Shown: piece after piece, positions 37,582 through 51,441 of the stretch
Numbering within the stretch: the stretch's first letter is position 1
Layout: the number at the start of each line of letters is the position of its first letter
Source of the DNA: Nitrosomonadales bacterium
GTDB lineage: Bacteria > Pseudomonadota > Gammaproteobacteria > Burkholderiales > Gallionellaceae
Assembly: GCA_016197305.1 (NCBI GenBank)
Contig: JACPVZ010000092.1
Span: 1 to 54,183 of the forward strand
Direction of reading: 5' to 3'
Length of the DNA: 54,183 nt
Notes under the pieces: generated by a model
Seen by the model: the letters and a program-made list of their open reading frames with translations, nothing else
Databases searched by the model: none
What the model was told of the DNA's origin: nothing
Position numbers and translations under genes: made by a program

Positions 37582-38931
37582 TTAACTGGTCAGGCCCTTG
37601 TCCTTCAACTCGACACGAGCCCAGCCTTGGGCGAAGGTGACGCGCAGCTCCGCGCCGATCTGCAAGCGGCCGACATCCGACACCACAGCGCCGCTGCCAT
37701 CCTGAACCAGGCTATAGCCGCGCGCCAGAACCTGCCGGGGATCGAGCAGCTGCAGGTGTTGCGCGGCATTATCCACGCGTGCCGCTCGTTGCACCTGCAT
37801 GTTGCGCATCGCCTTGACCAGACGCTGCGCGAGACTGCGCTGCCTTTCCCTGAGGCGCTCCAGATCGCTGCTGGCCGCCCCCAGGCGTTGCTGCAGCGCT
37901 TGCCACTGCCAATGCTGGTGCTGCATGCGATAGGCGAAGGCACGCTGCAGGCGCTGTTGCAATTGCTCCAGTTGTTGCGCCTGACGCTGCAGCTGTTGTG
38001 CGGGATGCACCAGACGGCGCTGCAAATAGTCCACGGCCTGCATCGCATTCTGCACCCGGTTGCGCTGCGCACGCTGCAGGTGTTGCGCCGTGTCGCGCAA
38101 ACTCCTCAACAGCGCATGCCGGTCCGGCACGACGCGTTGCGCAGCAGCGGTAGGCGTCGGGGCGCGTTCGTCGGCGACGAAATCGGCGATCGTGAAATCG
38201 GTCTCGTGCCCGACCCCGCTGACGACAGGAATGACGCTGGCGGCGATCGCACGGGCCACCACCTCTTCGTTGAATGCCCACAGGTCTTCGATACTGCCGC
38301 CGCCCCGGCACAGGATCAGCACCTCGCATTCCGCACGCTGGTTGGCCGTCTGGATCGCCTGCGCGATCTTTTCCGCGCTGCCGCTGCCTTGTACCGGCGC
38401 GGGATAGAGCACCACCGGCACGCTCGGCAACCGCAACCGCAACGTGGTCAGCACATCGCGCAGCGCAGCGGCCTGCGGTGAGGTGACTATCCCGACGCGT
38501 TTCGGGAATACGGGCAAGTGGCGCTTGCGCTGCGCGGCAAACAGCCCCTGGCTTTCCAGCAGCTGCTTCAGCCGTTCATAGCGCTCGTACAGCACGCCCA
38601 AACCGGCCGGGCGCATCTGCTCCACGGTCAACTGGAAATCGCCGCGCTGTTCATACAGGGTCGCCACGGCCAGCACCTCCACCTGCTGCCCGTTGCTGAT
38701 CGGACGCTCCAGCAGCTGGTTCTTGTGGCGGAACATCACGCACCGAATTTGTGCCTGATCATCCTTCAGCGAAAAATAACAATGTCCGGATGCGGCCCGC
38801 ACCAGATTGGAAATTTCTCCCCGAACCCACAGCAAGGGCACGTTGCTTTCCAGCAACTGCTTGATTGCAAAGTTCAGTTCCGTAACACTCAGAACTCGGT
38901 TCTTTTCTGCAAAAAAAAGTTCTAAAGGCAT
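37582..38931 (-). CDS. xseA: Exodeoxyribonuclease VII large subunit
   Basis: LWVRGEISNLVRAASGHCYFSLKDDQAQIRCVMFR, CRGGGSIEDLWAFNEEVVARAI, GVGHETDFTIADFVADERAPTPTAAA. Confidence 0.97.
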   Translation of the reverse strand: MPLELFFAEKNRVLSVTELNFAIKQLLESNVPLLWVRGEISNLVRAASGHCYFSLKDDQAQIRCVMFRHKNQLLERPISNGQQVEVLAVATLYEQRGDFQLTVEQMRPAGLGVLYERYERLKQLLESQGLFAAQRKRHLPVFPKRVGIVTSPQAAALRDVLTTLRLRLPSVPVVLYPAPVQGSGSAEKIAQAIQTANQRAECEVLILCRGGGSIEDLWAFNEEVVARAIAASVIPVVSGVGHETDFTIADFVADERAPTPTAAAQRVVPDRHALLRSLRDTAQHLQRAQRNRVQNAMQAVDYLQRRLVHPAQQLQRQAQQLEQLQQRLQRAFAYRMQHQHWQWQALQQRLGAASSDLERLRERQRSLAQRLVKAMRNMQVQRAARVDNAAQHLQLLDPRQVLARGYSLVQDGSGAVVSDVGRLQIGAELRVTFAQGWARVELKDKGLTS

Positions 38932-38946
38932 ATTGACAACCGCAAA

Positions 38947-39134
38947 TAATCCACAAACCCAGCAAATTCGCCAGCTCTTGCCACCCCACCCGGAAAGCCC
39001 GCCGCCAACTTAGCGTAAGTCATTGTTTTTAATTTGATTTAATGCGATACAAAAAATAGGCAGTGCAACAAAATTCCTTATGCGACGGTAAGTTAAAGCA
39101 CTGCGTACAAGATTCATCCACAAAGTTATCCACA
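38947..39134 (+). promoter_or_regulatory. DnaA-box-like motifs (TAATCCACA, TCATCCACA, TTATCCACA)
   Basis: 38947-38955, 39114-39122 and 39126-39134; the last is a perfect match to TTATCCACA. Confidence 0.45.
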
Positions 39135-39277
39135 GGTTTTGTGAGTAAGCATAAATACTCTTTTCAAATGGCAGCTTAGCAAAATACAGCTGAAGTAAAT
39201 CCTGAGAAATCTTGCTCAACTCGGTGTGTCACGTTACAGTTGCAGCTTGATGATTTAAGCACATTTGGAGAATTCGC

Positions 39278-39886
39278 GTGTTTGCAATTGTAGAAGCGGC
39301 CGGTTGGCCGATCTGGTTTCTGATTCTGTCCTCTGTCATCGCCCTCGGTTTGATCGTCGAGCGCCTGATCTTCCTGCGGGCCAGCCGTGTCTCCCCTCCG
39401 GCGCTGCTGGATGAAGTCATCAAGGAATTGAAGCAGCGCGGCGTCAGCGATGGCATGTTGACCAGACTGGCCGAGAGCTCGCCGCTGGGACGCATCTTTG
39501 CCGCCGGACTGAAGAACATCAAGAGCCCACCCGAAGTGATGAAGGAATCGATCGAGGAAGCGGGCCGTATGGTGGCGCACGACCTGGAGCGTTTCCTGAC
39601 CACGCTGGGCACGATTGCCTCGATCAGCCCGTTGCTGGGCCTGTTCGGCACCGTGGTCGGCATGATCGAGATATTCGGCTCTCAGAATGCGGCGGGCAAC
39701 AGCCCGGCCATCCTGGCTCATGGCATCTCCGTGGCCCTGTACAACACCGCGTTCGGCCTGATCGTCGCCGTCCCCAGCATGATCTTCTACCGCCACTTCC
39801 GTGCCCAGGTGGATAGCCTGACGATCGAAATGGAGCAGCAGGCGATCAAGCTTGTGGAAATCGTGCATGGCCAACGCAAGGGCTGA
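39278..39886 (+). CDS. ExbB/TolQ-type proton channel protein
   Basis: LGTIASISPLLGLFGTVVGMIEIF, YNTAFGLIVAVPSMIFYRHF. Confidence 0.95.
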   Translation: MFAIVEAAGWPIWFLILSSVIALGLIVERLIFLRASRVSPPALLDEVIKELKQRGVSDGMLTRLAESSPLGRIFAAGLKNIKSPPEVMKESIEEAGRMVAHDLERFLTTLGTIASISPLLGLFGTVVGMIEIFGSQNAAGNSPAILAHGISVALYNTAFGLIVAVPSMIFYRHFRAQVDSLTIEMEQQAIKLVEIVHGQRKG

Positions 39887-39892
39887 TCTGCG

Positions 39893-40312
39893 ATGAATTT
39901 TCAACGTGGACGCAACCGGGAAGAGCCGGAAATCAACCTGATCCCGATGATAGACGTGCTGCTGGTGATCCTGATCTTCATGATGGTCACGACCAGCTAT
40001 GCCAAGTTCTCCGAGCTGCAGATCAACTTGCCACAGGCCGGAGGCGAGGCCAGCCCCGCCCAGGCGAACCCGATCAATGTCGGCGTCGACGCCTCCGAGC
40101 ACTATGCGATCAACAACCAGGGAATCTCCTACACCGGCGTGACCGCGCTGGCCACCGCGCTGAAGCAGGCGGCAGGACAGCAGACCGACCCGACGATCGT
40201 GATCAATGCCGACGCCAAGGCGCCGCACCAGTCCGTCATCAACATCATGGAAGCCGCACGCCAGGCAGGCTACGGCCGCATCACCTTCACGACGCAAAAC
40301 CAGCCCAAATAA
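39893..40312 (+). CDS. ExbD/TolR family protein
   Basis: EPEINLIPMIDVLLVILIFMMVTTSY. Confidence 0.95.
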   Translation: MNFQRGRNREEPEINLIPMIDVLLVILIFMMVTTSYAKFSELQINLPQAGGEASPAQANPINVGVDASEHYAINNQGISYTGVTALATALKQAAGQQTDPTIVINADAKAPHQSVINIMEAARQAGYGRITFTTQNQPK

Positions 40313-40313
40313 C

Positions 40314-41294
40314 GTGCACTGGCTGCAACATCACTGGTATCGCCTCACCCCGCTGCACCTGATACTGTTGCCTGTTAGCCTGTTGTTCCGGCTGCTGGTG
40401 GCATTGCGCCGCGCACTCTACCGGCATGGCGTGCTGCCCGGCACCCGCCTGCCAGTCCCGGTCATCGTCGTCGGCAACATCACGGTCGGCGGCACTGGCA
40501 AGACCCCGCTGACGCTCGCACTGGCACAACGGCTTGCCGAACAGGGCTGGCATCCGATCATCATCAGCCGCGGCTATCGCGGCGATGGCCGACAGCAGGC
40601 AGTCGGCCTCCACGACAGCGCACAGCAAGTCGGCGACGAGCCGTTGCTGATGGCGCGGCGCGATATCTGCCCGGTCTGGGTGGGTGCGGACCGCGTGGCG
40701 GTTGCACGCGCCGCGCTGCTGGCCAATCCGCAATGCGATGTGCTGTTGTGCGACGACGGCCTGCAGCATTACCGTCTGCGGCGCGATGTCGAGATCGCGG
40801 TCATCGACGGTGCACAAGGCCTCGGCAACGGCTGGATGCTCCCGGCCGGGCCGCTACGCGAGCCTGCCGCGCGCTTGGATACAGTGGATGCCCAGGTCGT
40901 CAATGGCGGCACTGCGCAAGCAGGACAATATGCGATGCGCCTCGACGGCACGACTTTGTACAACCTGCTCAACCCCGAGCAAACCGCGACGGCAGCCGAT
41001 TTCCGGCACCTGCGCAATCACGCTGTTGCCGGTATCGGCAACCCGCAGCGTTTTTTTGACCAGCTGCACAAACTCGGGATCGTTTGCACAGCGCACCCGT
41101 TTCCCGATCACCATCCTTACGCGCCGGGCGACCTGGCCTTTGCCGACTGCGATGCGATACTCCTGACCGAAAAAGATGCGGTAAAATGCACCCCGTTTGC
41201 TGATCAGCGATATTGGGTGCTGCGCGTAGATGCCCAGATCGACCCGGCACTGTTCGAACACCTTCTGCGAAAGATCACTCCTCATGGACGCTAA
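40314..41294 (+). CDS. lpxK: Tetraacyldisaccharide 4'-kinase
   Basis: [53 protein letters not shown] start. Confidence 0.95.
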   Translation: MHWLQHHWYRLTPLHLILLPVSLLFRLLVALRRALYRHGVLPGTRLPVPVIVVGNITVGGTGKTPLTLALAQRLAEQGWHPIIISRGYRGDGRQQAVGLHDSAQQVGDEPLLMARRDICPVWVGADRVAVARAALLANPQCDVLLCDDGLQHYRLRRDVEIAVIDGAQGLGNGWMLPAGPLREPAARLDTVDAQVVNGGTAQAGQYAMRLDGTTLYNLLNPEQTATAADFRHLRNHAVAGIGNPQRFFDQLHKLGIVCTAHPFPDHHPYAPGDLAFADCDAILLTEKDAVKCTPFADQRYWVLRVDAQIDPALFEHLLRKITPHGR

Positions 41295-41465
41295 ACTGCT
41301 CGACATCCTGGTTTGCCCGCTGTGCAAATCGCCATTGGTATACCAGAAAACCGCAAAGGAACTGATCTGCAAGGCGGATCGCCTGGCTTTCAGGATCGAG
41401 GACAATATTCCGGTGATGCTGGCCGACGAGGCGCGCAAGCTCACCGCGGAAGAAGTTGCGGCGCT

Positions 41466-41469
<4 letters not shown>
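41284..41469 (+). CDS. Trm112 family (YcaR-like) protein
   Basis: [37 protein letters not shown]. Confidence 0.95.
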
Positions 41470-42922
<1,453 letters not shown>

Positions 42923-42923
42923 C

Positions 42924-43331
42924 ATGACCCGCAAACCGTTCCTCACGCTGGAACAGGCCAAATGCATCGCGGCTGCCGCAGAAGCCGAGGCGCAACGCAA
43001 TGACTGGCGCGTGGTGATCGCCGTCGTCGACGATGGCGGGCATCTGCTCTATCTGCAACGCAGCCACGACACCCAGTTCGGCAGCGTCGAAACGGCGATC
43101 CAGAAGGCCCATGCGGCTGTGGCCTTCCAACGCCCGACCAAGGCCTCCGAAGATGCCGTATTGAGCGGGCGCCTGATCCATCTCGCATTGCCCGGCGTGA
43201 TCCCGGCCGAAGGAGGGGTGCCGCTCACCCTCGATGGCATCGTCATCGGCGGCCTGGGAATCAGCGGCGTACGCTCCGTCCAGGATGGGCAAATCGCCGC
43301 GGCAGGCGCGGCAGCGCTAGTACGGGCGTAA
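42924..43331 (+). CDS. GlcG/HbpS-type heme-binding family protein
   Basis: [40 protein letters not shown]. Confidence 0.88.
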   Translation: MTRKPFLTLEQAKCIAAAAEAEAQRNDWRVVIAVVDDGGHLLYLQRSHDTQFGSVETAIQKAHAAVAFQRPTKASEDAVLSGRLIHLALPGVIPAEGGVPLTLDGIVIGGLGISGVRSVQDGQIAAAGAAALVRA

Positions 43332-43343
43332 GGCCTTACGCCC
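43324..43343. repeat. Perfect 20-bp palindrome GGGCGTAAGGCCTTACGCCC overlapping a stop codon
   Basis: Self-complementary; contains the TAA of the GlcG-like gene. Confidence 0.8.
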
Positions 43344-43359
43344 CTACAAGGAAAACCAC

Positions 43360-43881
43360 ATGCTGTACCGTCTTGCCGAACGCTGCCCCGAGTTGCGCGG
43401 CGACACCCATTTCATTGCCGACACGGCAGCCGTGATCGGTTCGGTGATCCTGGAAAACAACGTCAGCATCTGGTTCAATGCGGTGCTGCGCGGAGACAAC
43501 GAGCCGATACACATAGGCGAGAACAGCAATATCCAGGACGGCGCGGTGCTGCATACCGACCCCGGCATGCCGCTTAGCGTCGCAGCCAACGTCACCGTAG
43601 GCCATCAGGCGATGCTGCACGGCTGCAGCATCGGCGAGGGCAGCCTGATCGGCATCAAGGCGGTGATACTCAACCGCAGCGTCGTCGGCAGGAATTGCCT
43701 GATCGGGGCAAACACGCTGATCACCGAAAACAAGATCATCCCGGACAATTCGCTGGTGCTCGGTTCGCCGGGAAAAGTGGTGCGCACCCTGACGGATGCT
43801 GAAATCGCCGCAATGCGTGCCAACATCGCCCATTATGTCGCGCTGACCGCGCGTTATCTGGCCGGATGCGAACCGCTCTAG
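43360..43881 (+). CDS. Gamma carbonic anhydrase family protein
   Basis: Left-handed beta-helix hexapeptides, [48 protein letters not shown]. Confidence 0.93.
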   Translation: MLYRLAERCPELRGDTHFIADTAAVIGSVILENNVSIWFNAVLRGDNEPIHIGENSNIQDGAVLHTDPGMPLSVAANVTVGHQAMLHGCSIGEGSLIGIKAVILNRSVVGRNCLIGANTLITENKIIPDNSLVLGSPGKVVRTLTDAEIAAMRANIAHYVALTARYLAGCEPL

Positions 43882-43894
43882 CTCTGCAACAGCG

Positions 43895-44302
43895 CTAATG
43901 CCCGGCTATCGTCAGGAACGATAACTTGCTCACCCCGGCATGCTGCGCAATCGCGATGATCTGCGCGACCCGGCCGTAAGGCACCGCCTCGTCGGCCTGG
44001 ATGCTTAATTCGACATTCGCCTTAGCCGCAACCATCTCAGCCAGTTGCCGAGCCAGCGCCGCATCGCTCAGGCTGGCACCGTCGAAGCTGATCTGTCCCC
44101 GCGCATCGATGGCCAGCATCTGCTGTTTGCTGTCTGTATGCCCGGCCACCGCAACGGTCCTCGGCAGCTTCACCACCAGCGACTGCGACAACAGCGGCGC
44201 AGTGACGATGAACACCACCAGCAGCACCAGCATCACATCCACCAAGGGCGTGACATTGATCTCGCTCATCATCTCCTGATTCGAGTGGTTCCCGAATGCC
44301 AT
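43895..44302 (-). CDS. ExbD/TolR family protein
   Basis: MSEINVTPLVDVMLVLLVVFIVTAPLL. Confidence 0.95.
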   Translation of the reverse strand: MAFGNHSNQEMMSEINVTPLVDVMLVLLVVFIVTAPLLSQSLVVKLPRTVAVAGHTDSKQQMLAIDARGQISFDGASLSDAALARQLAEMVAAKANVELSIQADEAVPYGRVAQIIAIAQHAGVSKLSFLTIAGH

Positions 44303-44319
44303 CGATTGCTCCTTCCCGG

Positions 44320-44976
44320 CTAGATACGGTAATCGTGTTTTGCCGCGAGCCGCATGAAGTCATGCGCGAAATTTTCCAGCTCGGCGACCGACAGCCGCAT
44401 CCGCCTCAGGAAAAAATTATAGGCCAGCACCGCGGGCAGCGCGGTGGCGATACCGATCGCGGTCGCAATCAGCGCCTCGCCGATCGGCCCCGCCACGACA
44501 TCCAGACTGGCCGCGCCTGTTTTGCTGATGTCCTGCAGCGCGTGCATGATGCCCCATACCGTGCCGAACAGCCCGACGAAAGGCGCGGTCGAGCCGATGC
44601 TGGCCAGCGTCGCCATGCCGCTCTCCAATTGCCGCTGCAGGTTTTGTACCGCCTGGCGCAGGCTGCGTTCCAGCCCGTCCTGGGGCGAACCCAGATGCTT
44701 CATCGCAGCGCCATGCTGTTGTGATTCGCGCAATTCGGCAAAACCGGCCTGCGCCAGATGCGCCTGCTTGCCTGGCATCTCGGCGCTGATCAGCGCAGCC
44801 TGCCCCCATTCCGCAGCGGCCCAGAACATCGCGCTGAAACCGCGGTTGTCGCGGTTGTCGCACCAGTATTGCCACAGTTTGATCGCGATGATCGACCAGG
44901 TCAGCACTGAAAACAGCAGCAACAGCAACAGCGTGGCATTCACCACCGGTGAAGAGGAAATCATAAGAGCACTCAT
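44320..44976 (-). CDS. ExbB/TolQ family protein
   Basis: LASIGSTAPFVGLFGTVWGIMHALQ, GEALIATAIGIATALPAVLAYNFFLR. Confidence 0.94.
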   Translation of the reverse strand: MSALMISSSPVVNATLLLLLLFSVLTWSIIAIKLWQYWCDNRDNRGFSAMFWAAAEWGQAALISAEMPGKQAHLAQAGFAELRESQQHGAAMKHLGSPQDGLERSLRQAVQNLQRQLESGMATLASIGSTAPFVGLFGTVWGIMHALQDISKTGAASLDVVAGPIGEALIATAIGIATALPAVLAYNFFLRRMRLSVAELENFAHDFMRLAAKHDYRI

Positions 44977-45635
44977 TCGGATTCTTTCAAAATAAACGGG
45001 ATCGGAACCAGGAACCACTTGGTGACGACTTGGCCGCCCTGCCGTGCCGGAACAAACCGCCAGCCGCGCACGGCCTGCAGCGCCGCGTCATCCAGCGCCT
45101 CGTGTCCGCTGCCTTGCTGCACCCTGACCTGCCCCGGCAACCCACTCGCCAGCACCTCGACGTTGAGCACCACCCTGCCCTGCCAGCCCATGCGCCGCGC
45201 CACCATGGGATAAGCAGGCAGCGGGTTGTGCAGATAAGCCGCCTTATAGTCCGGCTCGCGATCAGCCGGCTCAGGTGTTTGCGCAGGCTGCGCATCGGCG
45301 GCTGCATTCCGGGGCTGGGGCGAAATCGGAGCTTGGGGCACCGGTTCCAACGGCACGAGCGGCATTTCAGCTTGCTGCACAGCGTGTGGTGCTTCGACCG
45401 GCTTGCGTTTCGCCATCGGCTGCGTGGCCAAAGTAGCCGGAATTTGCGTCGCCGGCTGTGGCACAGCAGGCATGGTCATGCTGATCGACATTTCGTGATG
45501 CACCGGCCTGGCGCTGTCTGGCGATGCCGCCCATACCCACAGCAACGCACCATGGGCAAGCAGCACCAATGCCACTACCAGCAAGCGGTCGCGCAACGGC
45601 AAAGCGATCATTGTGTGAGCATTAAACGTCAACAT
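44973..45635 (-). CDS. tonB: TonB family protein
   Basis: N-terminal TM, Pro-rich linker, C-terminal NPLPAYPMVARRMGWQGRVVLNVEVLASGLPGQVRVQQGSGHEALDDAALQAVRGWRFVPAR. Confidence 0.93.
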   Translation of the reverse strand: MLTFNAHTMIALPLRDRLLVVALVLLAHGALLWVWAASPDSARPVHHEMSISMTMPAVPQPATQIPATLATQPMAKRKPVEAPHAVQQAEMPLVPLEPVPQAPISPQPRNAAADAQPAQTPEPADREPDYKAAYLHNPLPAYPMVARRMGWQGRVVLNVEVLASGLPGQVRVQQGSGHEALDDAALQAVRGWRFVPARQGGQVVTKWFLVPIPFILKESE

Positions 45636-45724
45636 GCAATTGATCGATCTCATCAACATTGAACAGCAGCGAAAATACGGCAATCCGCTGCGCATGTCTT
45701 CCTTGCAGCGGTTCTTCTACATGC

Positions 45725-46465
45725 CTAACCAGCTTTGCGCTGCCGTCTGGCTTCGAACAGACAGATGCCGGCGCTCACCGAGACATTCAGGCTTTCCACA
45801 CTGCCCAGCATAGGAATGCGCACCAGCTCGTCGCAGGTTTCGCGCGTCAGCCGGCGCAAGCCCTCGCCTTCCGCACCCAGCACCCAAGCCAGCGCGCCCG
45901 GATGCTTGAATCCATGCAGGTCCTGCTCCGCCTCACCGGCTGCGCCGACCACCCAGATGTCGCGCTCCTGCAAGTCGCGCAGCGTACGCGCAAGATTCGT
46001 GACCATCACGTAAGGCACGGTCTCGGCCGCACCGCAGGCGACCTTCTCCACCGTCGCGGTGATGCCGACCGCGCGGTCCTTGGGCGCGATCACCGCGTGC
46101 ACGCCGAATGCATCGGCGCTGCGCAGGCAGGCGCCCAGATTATGCGGGTCCTGCACGCCATCCAGCACCAGCAACAACGGCGGTTCGGTGAGCGTGTCCA
46201 GCACGTCGTCGAGGTGCTGCACGCGCCGCGCCGCATCCACACGCGCCGCGACGCCTTGGTGCCGCGCATTGCCGGCCATGCCGTCGAGGCGTGCCGCCTC
46301 GATCGGGATGATGCGCACGCCATTGGCCTCGGCCAGCTTGATCAGGTCGCGCATGCGCGGATCCTGGCGCTGTGCCTGCAGATAGATTTCCAGCACGCCA
46401 TCGGGGTTCTGGCGTATCCGCGAAGTCACGGCGTGGAAGCCATAGATCAGCCGCAAATCAGCCAT
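45725..46465 (-). CDS. rlmB: 23S rRNA (guanosine-2'-O-)-methyltransferase RlmB
   Basis: [71 protein letters not shown]. Confidence 0.96.
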   Translation of the reverse strand: MADLRLIYGFHAVTSRIRQNPDGVLEIYLQAQRQDPRMRDLIKLAEANGVRIIPIEAARLDGMAGNARHQGVAARVDAARRVQHLDDVLDTLTEPPLLLVLDGVQDPHNLGACLRSADAFGVHAVIAPKDRAVGITATVEKVACGAAETVPYVMVTNLARTLRDLQERDIWVVGAAGEAEQDLHGFKHPGALAWVLGAEGEGLRRLTRETCDELVRIPMLGSVESLNVSVSAGICLFEARRQRKAG

Positions 46466-48716
46466 GATGCTTCTTGCCCCCGGCCGTTTTCTTAGACGCA
46501 GATTTCTTCGCGCCCTTGGATGCGAGCTGCTCTTCGTCCTCTTCGACATGATCGTGCAGCACAAAATCGACCTTGGTACTCTCCATATCGACCTTGACGA
46601 CCCGCACCTGCACCCGGTCGCCGAGACGGTAACTCTTGCCGGTGCGCTCGCCGAGCAGCTGATGCTTACCCGCATCGAAATGGTAGTAGTCCTTGCCCAG
46701 TTCGGAGATATGCACCAAGCCCTCGACGTACAGATCGTCCAGCGACACGAACATGCCGAAACTGGTCACCGACGAGACCGTCCCGGTGAACACGCTGCCC
46801 AGGTGGTCGCGCATATAGAAACACTTCAACCAGGCCTCGACATCGCGCGTGGCATCGTCGGCGCGGCGTTCGGTCATCGAGCAATGCACGCCCAGCTCGG
46901 CCCATTTCTGCGCCGGTTTGTATTGTTTGCCTTGCAACACCGCCTTGATCGCGCGATGCACCAGCAGGTCCGGGTAGCGGCGTATCGGTGACGTGAAATG
47001 AGTATAGGCCTCGTAACCCAGGCCGAAGTGACCGATATTCTCGGGTTCATACTTGGCCTGGCGCAAGGAACGCAGCATCACGGTCTGCAGCAACCCGGCA
47101 TCGGGGCGGCCCTTGATGCGCTTGAGTAATTTTGAGTAGTCAGCGGCCTGTGGCTCCTCGTCGCCGCCGAGCTGCAGACCGAATTCCTTCATGAATTCGC
47201 GCAGCGCCTCGAGTTTTTCAGGCGTCGGCCCCTGGTGTATGCGGTACAACACGGTGTGCTTGTGCTCGTGCAGATATTCCGCCGCGCACACGTTTGCCGC
47301 CAGCATGCACTCTTCGATCAACTTATGCGCGTCGTTGCGCACCACCGGCACGATGCGCTCGATCTTGCCCTGGTCGGTGAAGATCATCTGCGTCTCGACG
47401 GTCTCGAAATCGATCGCACCGCGCTTCTCGCGGGCCTGCAACAGTTTTTTGTACAAGGTATGCAGGTTTTGCAGATGTGGCACGATGGCCGCATTGCTCT
47501 GTGCCAGCTCGCCATCCGGCTGCCCCAGCATTTCGGCAACCTGCGTATAGGTCAGGCGCGCATGCGAATACATCACCGAGGGATAAAAACGATATTTGCC
47601 GATCTCGCCGCTGTTGCTGACATGCATGTCGCACACCATGCACAGGCGGTCGACCTGCGGGTTCAGCGAGCACAGGCCGTTCGACAATTCTTCCGGCAGC
47701 ATCGGGATCACGCGGCGCGGGAAATACACCGAATTGCCGCGCAGGATCGCCTCGCGATCAAGAGCATCATTGGGCTGTACATAGAAGCTGACGTCGGCGA
47801 TCGCCACCACCAGCCGGTAGCCTCCTTTTTCCGGTGCGCAATACACCGCGTCATCGAAATCTCGCGCGGTTTCGCCGTCTATCGTGACCAGCGGCAGGCT
47901 GCGGATATCTTCGCGCCCGGCCCAATCCTGCGCGCTGACGACAGGAGCCAGCGCCTTGGCCTGCTTTTCGACATCCCTGGGGAATTCATGCGGCAAATCG
48001 TGCTTGCGCAGCGCAATCTCGATCTCCATGCCCGGGTCGGCGTAGTTGCCCAGCACCTCGGTGATACGCCCGATAGGCTGGGCGTGCTTGTTGGGGTGCT
48101 GCAGTATCTCCAGCATCACCACCTGCCCCGCCTTGGCACCGCCGGACTGGCCGGGAGCGACCAGAATGTCCTTGGTGATGCGCCGGTTTTCCGCCACCAC
48201 GAACTGGATGCCGTGCTCCTCGTACAGGCGGCCTACCACGCGGTTATTCGCGCGCTCCAGCACCTCGACGATCTTGCCCTCAGGACGGCCGCGTCTGTCC
48301 ACGCCGGATTGCCTTACCATCACCACGTCGCCATGCAAGACCTGGTGCATTTCCTTCTCGCTGAGGAACATGTCCGGGCTGCCGTCTTCCGGGATCAGGA
48401 AGCCGAAGCCGTCCGGATGCCCCTGCACCTTGCCCTTGACCAGATCGAGCTTGTCGACGACGCAGATCGCACGCTTGCGGTTGCGCATGATCTGCCCATC
48501 CCGCTCCATCGCACGCAAACGGCGTGAAAACAGGTCATGTTCATGCCCTTCGATATGCAGCAGATGCTGCAATTCTTCCTCGGCAACAGGTCCGCCCTGT
48601 TCGGCCAGAATCTGCAAAATGAACTCGCGGCTGGGCAGCGGATGCTCGTATTGCTCGCGCTCGCGCTCCAGAAACGGGTCTTGCAGACGTAAATTATTTT
48701 TCTTTTTCATTGACAA
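46458..48716 (-). CDS. rnr: Ribonuclease R
   Basis: [41 protein letters not shown]1 domain, Lys-rich tail. Confidence 0.97.
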   Translation of the reverse strand: MSMKKKNNLRLQDPFLEREREQYEHPLPSREFILQILAEQGGPVAEEELQHLLHIEGHEHDLFSRRLRAMERDGQIMRNRKRAICVVDKLDLVKGKVQGHPDGFGFLIPEDGSPDMFLSEKEMHQVLHGDVVMVRQSGVDRRGRPEGKIVEVLERANNRVVGRLYEEHGIQFVVAENRRITKDILVAPGQSGGAKAGQVVMLEILQHPNKHAQPIGRITEVLGNYADPGMEIEIALRKHDLPHEFPRDVEKQAKALAPVVSAQDWAGREDIRSLPLVTIDGETARDFDDAVYCAPEKGGYRLVVAIADVSFYVQPNDALDREAILRGNSVYFPRRVIPMLPEELSNGLCSLNPQVDRLCMVCDMHVSNSGEIGKYRFYPSVMYSHARLTYTQVAEMLGQPDGELAQSNAAIVPHLQNLHTLYKKLLQAREKRGAIDFETVETQMIFTDQGKIERIVPVVRNDAHKLIEECMLAANVCAAEYLHEHKHTVLYRIHQGPTPEKLEALREFMKEFGLQLGGDEEPQAADYSKLLKRIKGRPDAGLLQTVMLRSLRQAKYEPENIGHFGLGYEAYTHFTSPIRRYPDLLVHRAIKAVLQGKQYKPAQKWAELGVHCSMTERRADDATRDVEAWLKCFYMRDHLGSVFTGTVSSVTSFGMFVSLDDLYVEGLVHISELGKDYYHFDAGKHQLLGERTGKSYRLGDRVQVRVVKVDMESTKVDFVLHDHVEEDEEQLASKGAKKSASKKTAGGKKHHG

Positions 48717-48756
48717 CTAATCCTTTAACAATTAAATTGCGCGCCTTCAGCAAAAA

Positions 48757-48841
48757 GCCCAGATGGCGGAATTGGTAGACGCGCACGGTTCAGGTCCGTG
48801 TGCCGCAAGGTGTGGAGGTTCGAGTCCTCTTCTGGGCACCA
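48757..48841 (+). tRNA. tRNA-Leu (anticodon CAG), CCA encoded
   Basis: gcccaga..tctgggc acceptor stem + ACCA; anticodon stem-loop cacgg-ttCAGgt-ccgtg; long variable arm; ggttcgagtcc T-arm. Confidence 0.95.
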
Positions 48842-48846
48842 AAAAC

Positions 48847-48875
48847 AAAGGCTCGCTAACAAGCGGGCCTTTTTC
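48847..48875 (+). terminator. Rho-independent terminator after tRNA-Leu
   Basis: AAAGGCTCGC-TAACAA-GCGGGCCTTT followed by T's. Confidence 0.85.
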
Positions 48876-48892
48876 ATTCCCGCGGCACAACA

Positions 48893-48926
48893 AACAAAAT
48901 ACGCACCGCAGACTTCGCGATGCGTA
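48893..48926 (-). terminator. Rho-independent terminator after purA
   Basis: Minus strand: TACGCATCGC-GAAGTCT-GCGGTGCGTA then TTTTGTTTG. Confidence 0.75.
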
Positions 48927-48947
48927 CCCTTTCCAGATTTCAACAAC

Positions 48948-50276
<1,329 letters not shown>

Positions 50277-50283
50277 TTAAAAA

Positions 50284-51441
50284 TTAAATGTTGCTGACTT
50301 GCCACACGCCATCGCGCAAGACCAGTTCGCGGTCGCACTGCAATTCGCCCGACAATTTCTTGTCGCCCAGCAAATCCACGACGACGGTTTCCCCGGCAGC
50401 ACGCAATTGCGCGATCCTGTCACGCAAGGCCGCGTCGCCAAGATGCGGTGCACGCACCCCCAGCTTGCTGGCTTGCAACGGCAGCAGGCGGTATAGCTGG
50501 CGCAGATCCATGCTGAATCCGGTTGCCGCGCGGGCGCGCCCGAAACTCTTGCCCAAGTCATCGTAACGTCCGCCCAGCGCGATCGCATCATGGCTGCCGG
50601 CATGATAGGCGGCAAACACCATCCCGCTGTGGTAGTGATAGCCGCGCAAGTCGGCCAGATCGATACCCACGTTGGCGACCATGGGCTGCAATTGGGCGCA
50701 GACCGTTTGCAAGTCATCCAGCGCACGCGCTATTTGCGGATGAACCGGCAACAGCTTGCGCGCACGCGCCAGGACTTCGCCGCAATTGCCATACAGCGTA
50801 GGCAACACCAGCAGGGCATCGCGTGTCGCCGCCTCCAGAGGCTGTGCCAATGCCTGCAGGGCAGGCACATCCTTGCTCTGCAGCGCAACGAACAACTCAC
50901 CCTCGAGCTTCCGGTCCAGCTTGGCATGGCTCACTAGGGCGCGGAACACGCCGACATGGCCCAGATCGAGATGCACATCCTTGACGCCCAGCAAGGCGAG
51001 CGATTGCAGCAACAGTTGCTGTATTTCCAGATCGCTTTCCAGGCCGCTATGGCCATACAACTCGGCGCCGATCTGCAGCAACTCCCGGGTGCGTGTCAGA
51101 CCTGCAGGCTGGGTATGCAACACGCTGCCGGCATAGCACAAACGGGCGATACCTTGGCGATTCAGCAGATGTGCATCGATGCGCGCCACCTGCGGCGTGA
51201 TATCGGCGCGCAACGCCAGGGTGCGTCCGCTCAATTGGTCGACCAGCTTGAATGTGCGCAGGTCCATGTCCGCGCTGTCGTCGATCAGCAATGACTCTGC
51301 ATATTCCAGCAGCGGTGGAGCCACCAGTTGATAACCAGACTTGCGCAACAGATCGAGGAACTGTGCGCGCATCTGCTCGATGCGCCACGCCTCATCAGGC
51401 AGCATGTCTTGGATATATTCGGGTAATAGCCAGTTTCGCAT
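50284..51441 (-). CDS. hisZ: ATP phosphoribosyltransferase regulatory subunit
   Basis: WLLPEYIQDMLPDEAWRIEQMRAQFLDL, class II aaRS-like fold motifs; located between purA and hflC. Confidence 0.93.
   Translation of the reverse strand: MRNWLLPEYIQDMLPDEAWRIEQMRAQFLDLLRKSGYQLVAPPLLEYAESLLIDDSADMDLRTFKLVDQLSGRTLALRADITPQVARIDAHLLNRQGIARLCYAGSVLHTQPAGLTRTRELLQIGAELYGHSGLESDLEIQQLLLQSLALLGVKDVHLDLGHVGVFRALVSHAKLDRKLEGELFVALQSKDVPALQALAQPLEAATRDALLVLPTLYGNCGEVLARARKLLPVHPQIARALDDLQTVCAQLQPMVANVGIDLADLRGYHYHSGMVFAAYHAGSHDAIALGGRYDDLGKSFGRARAATGFSMDLRQLYRLLPLQASKLGVRAPHLGDAALRDRIAQLRAAGETVVVDLLGDKKLSGELQCDRELVLRDGVWQVSNI

Noticed and set aside
39010-39219. 69-aa minus-strand ORF in the xseA-exbB gap
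   Set aside because: Short, no recognisable family, overlaps the DnaA-box-like motifs; not supported as coding.
47235-48527. Long plus-strand ORF (430 aa) opposite rnr
   Set aside because: Antisense shadow of RNase R; no domain signal.
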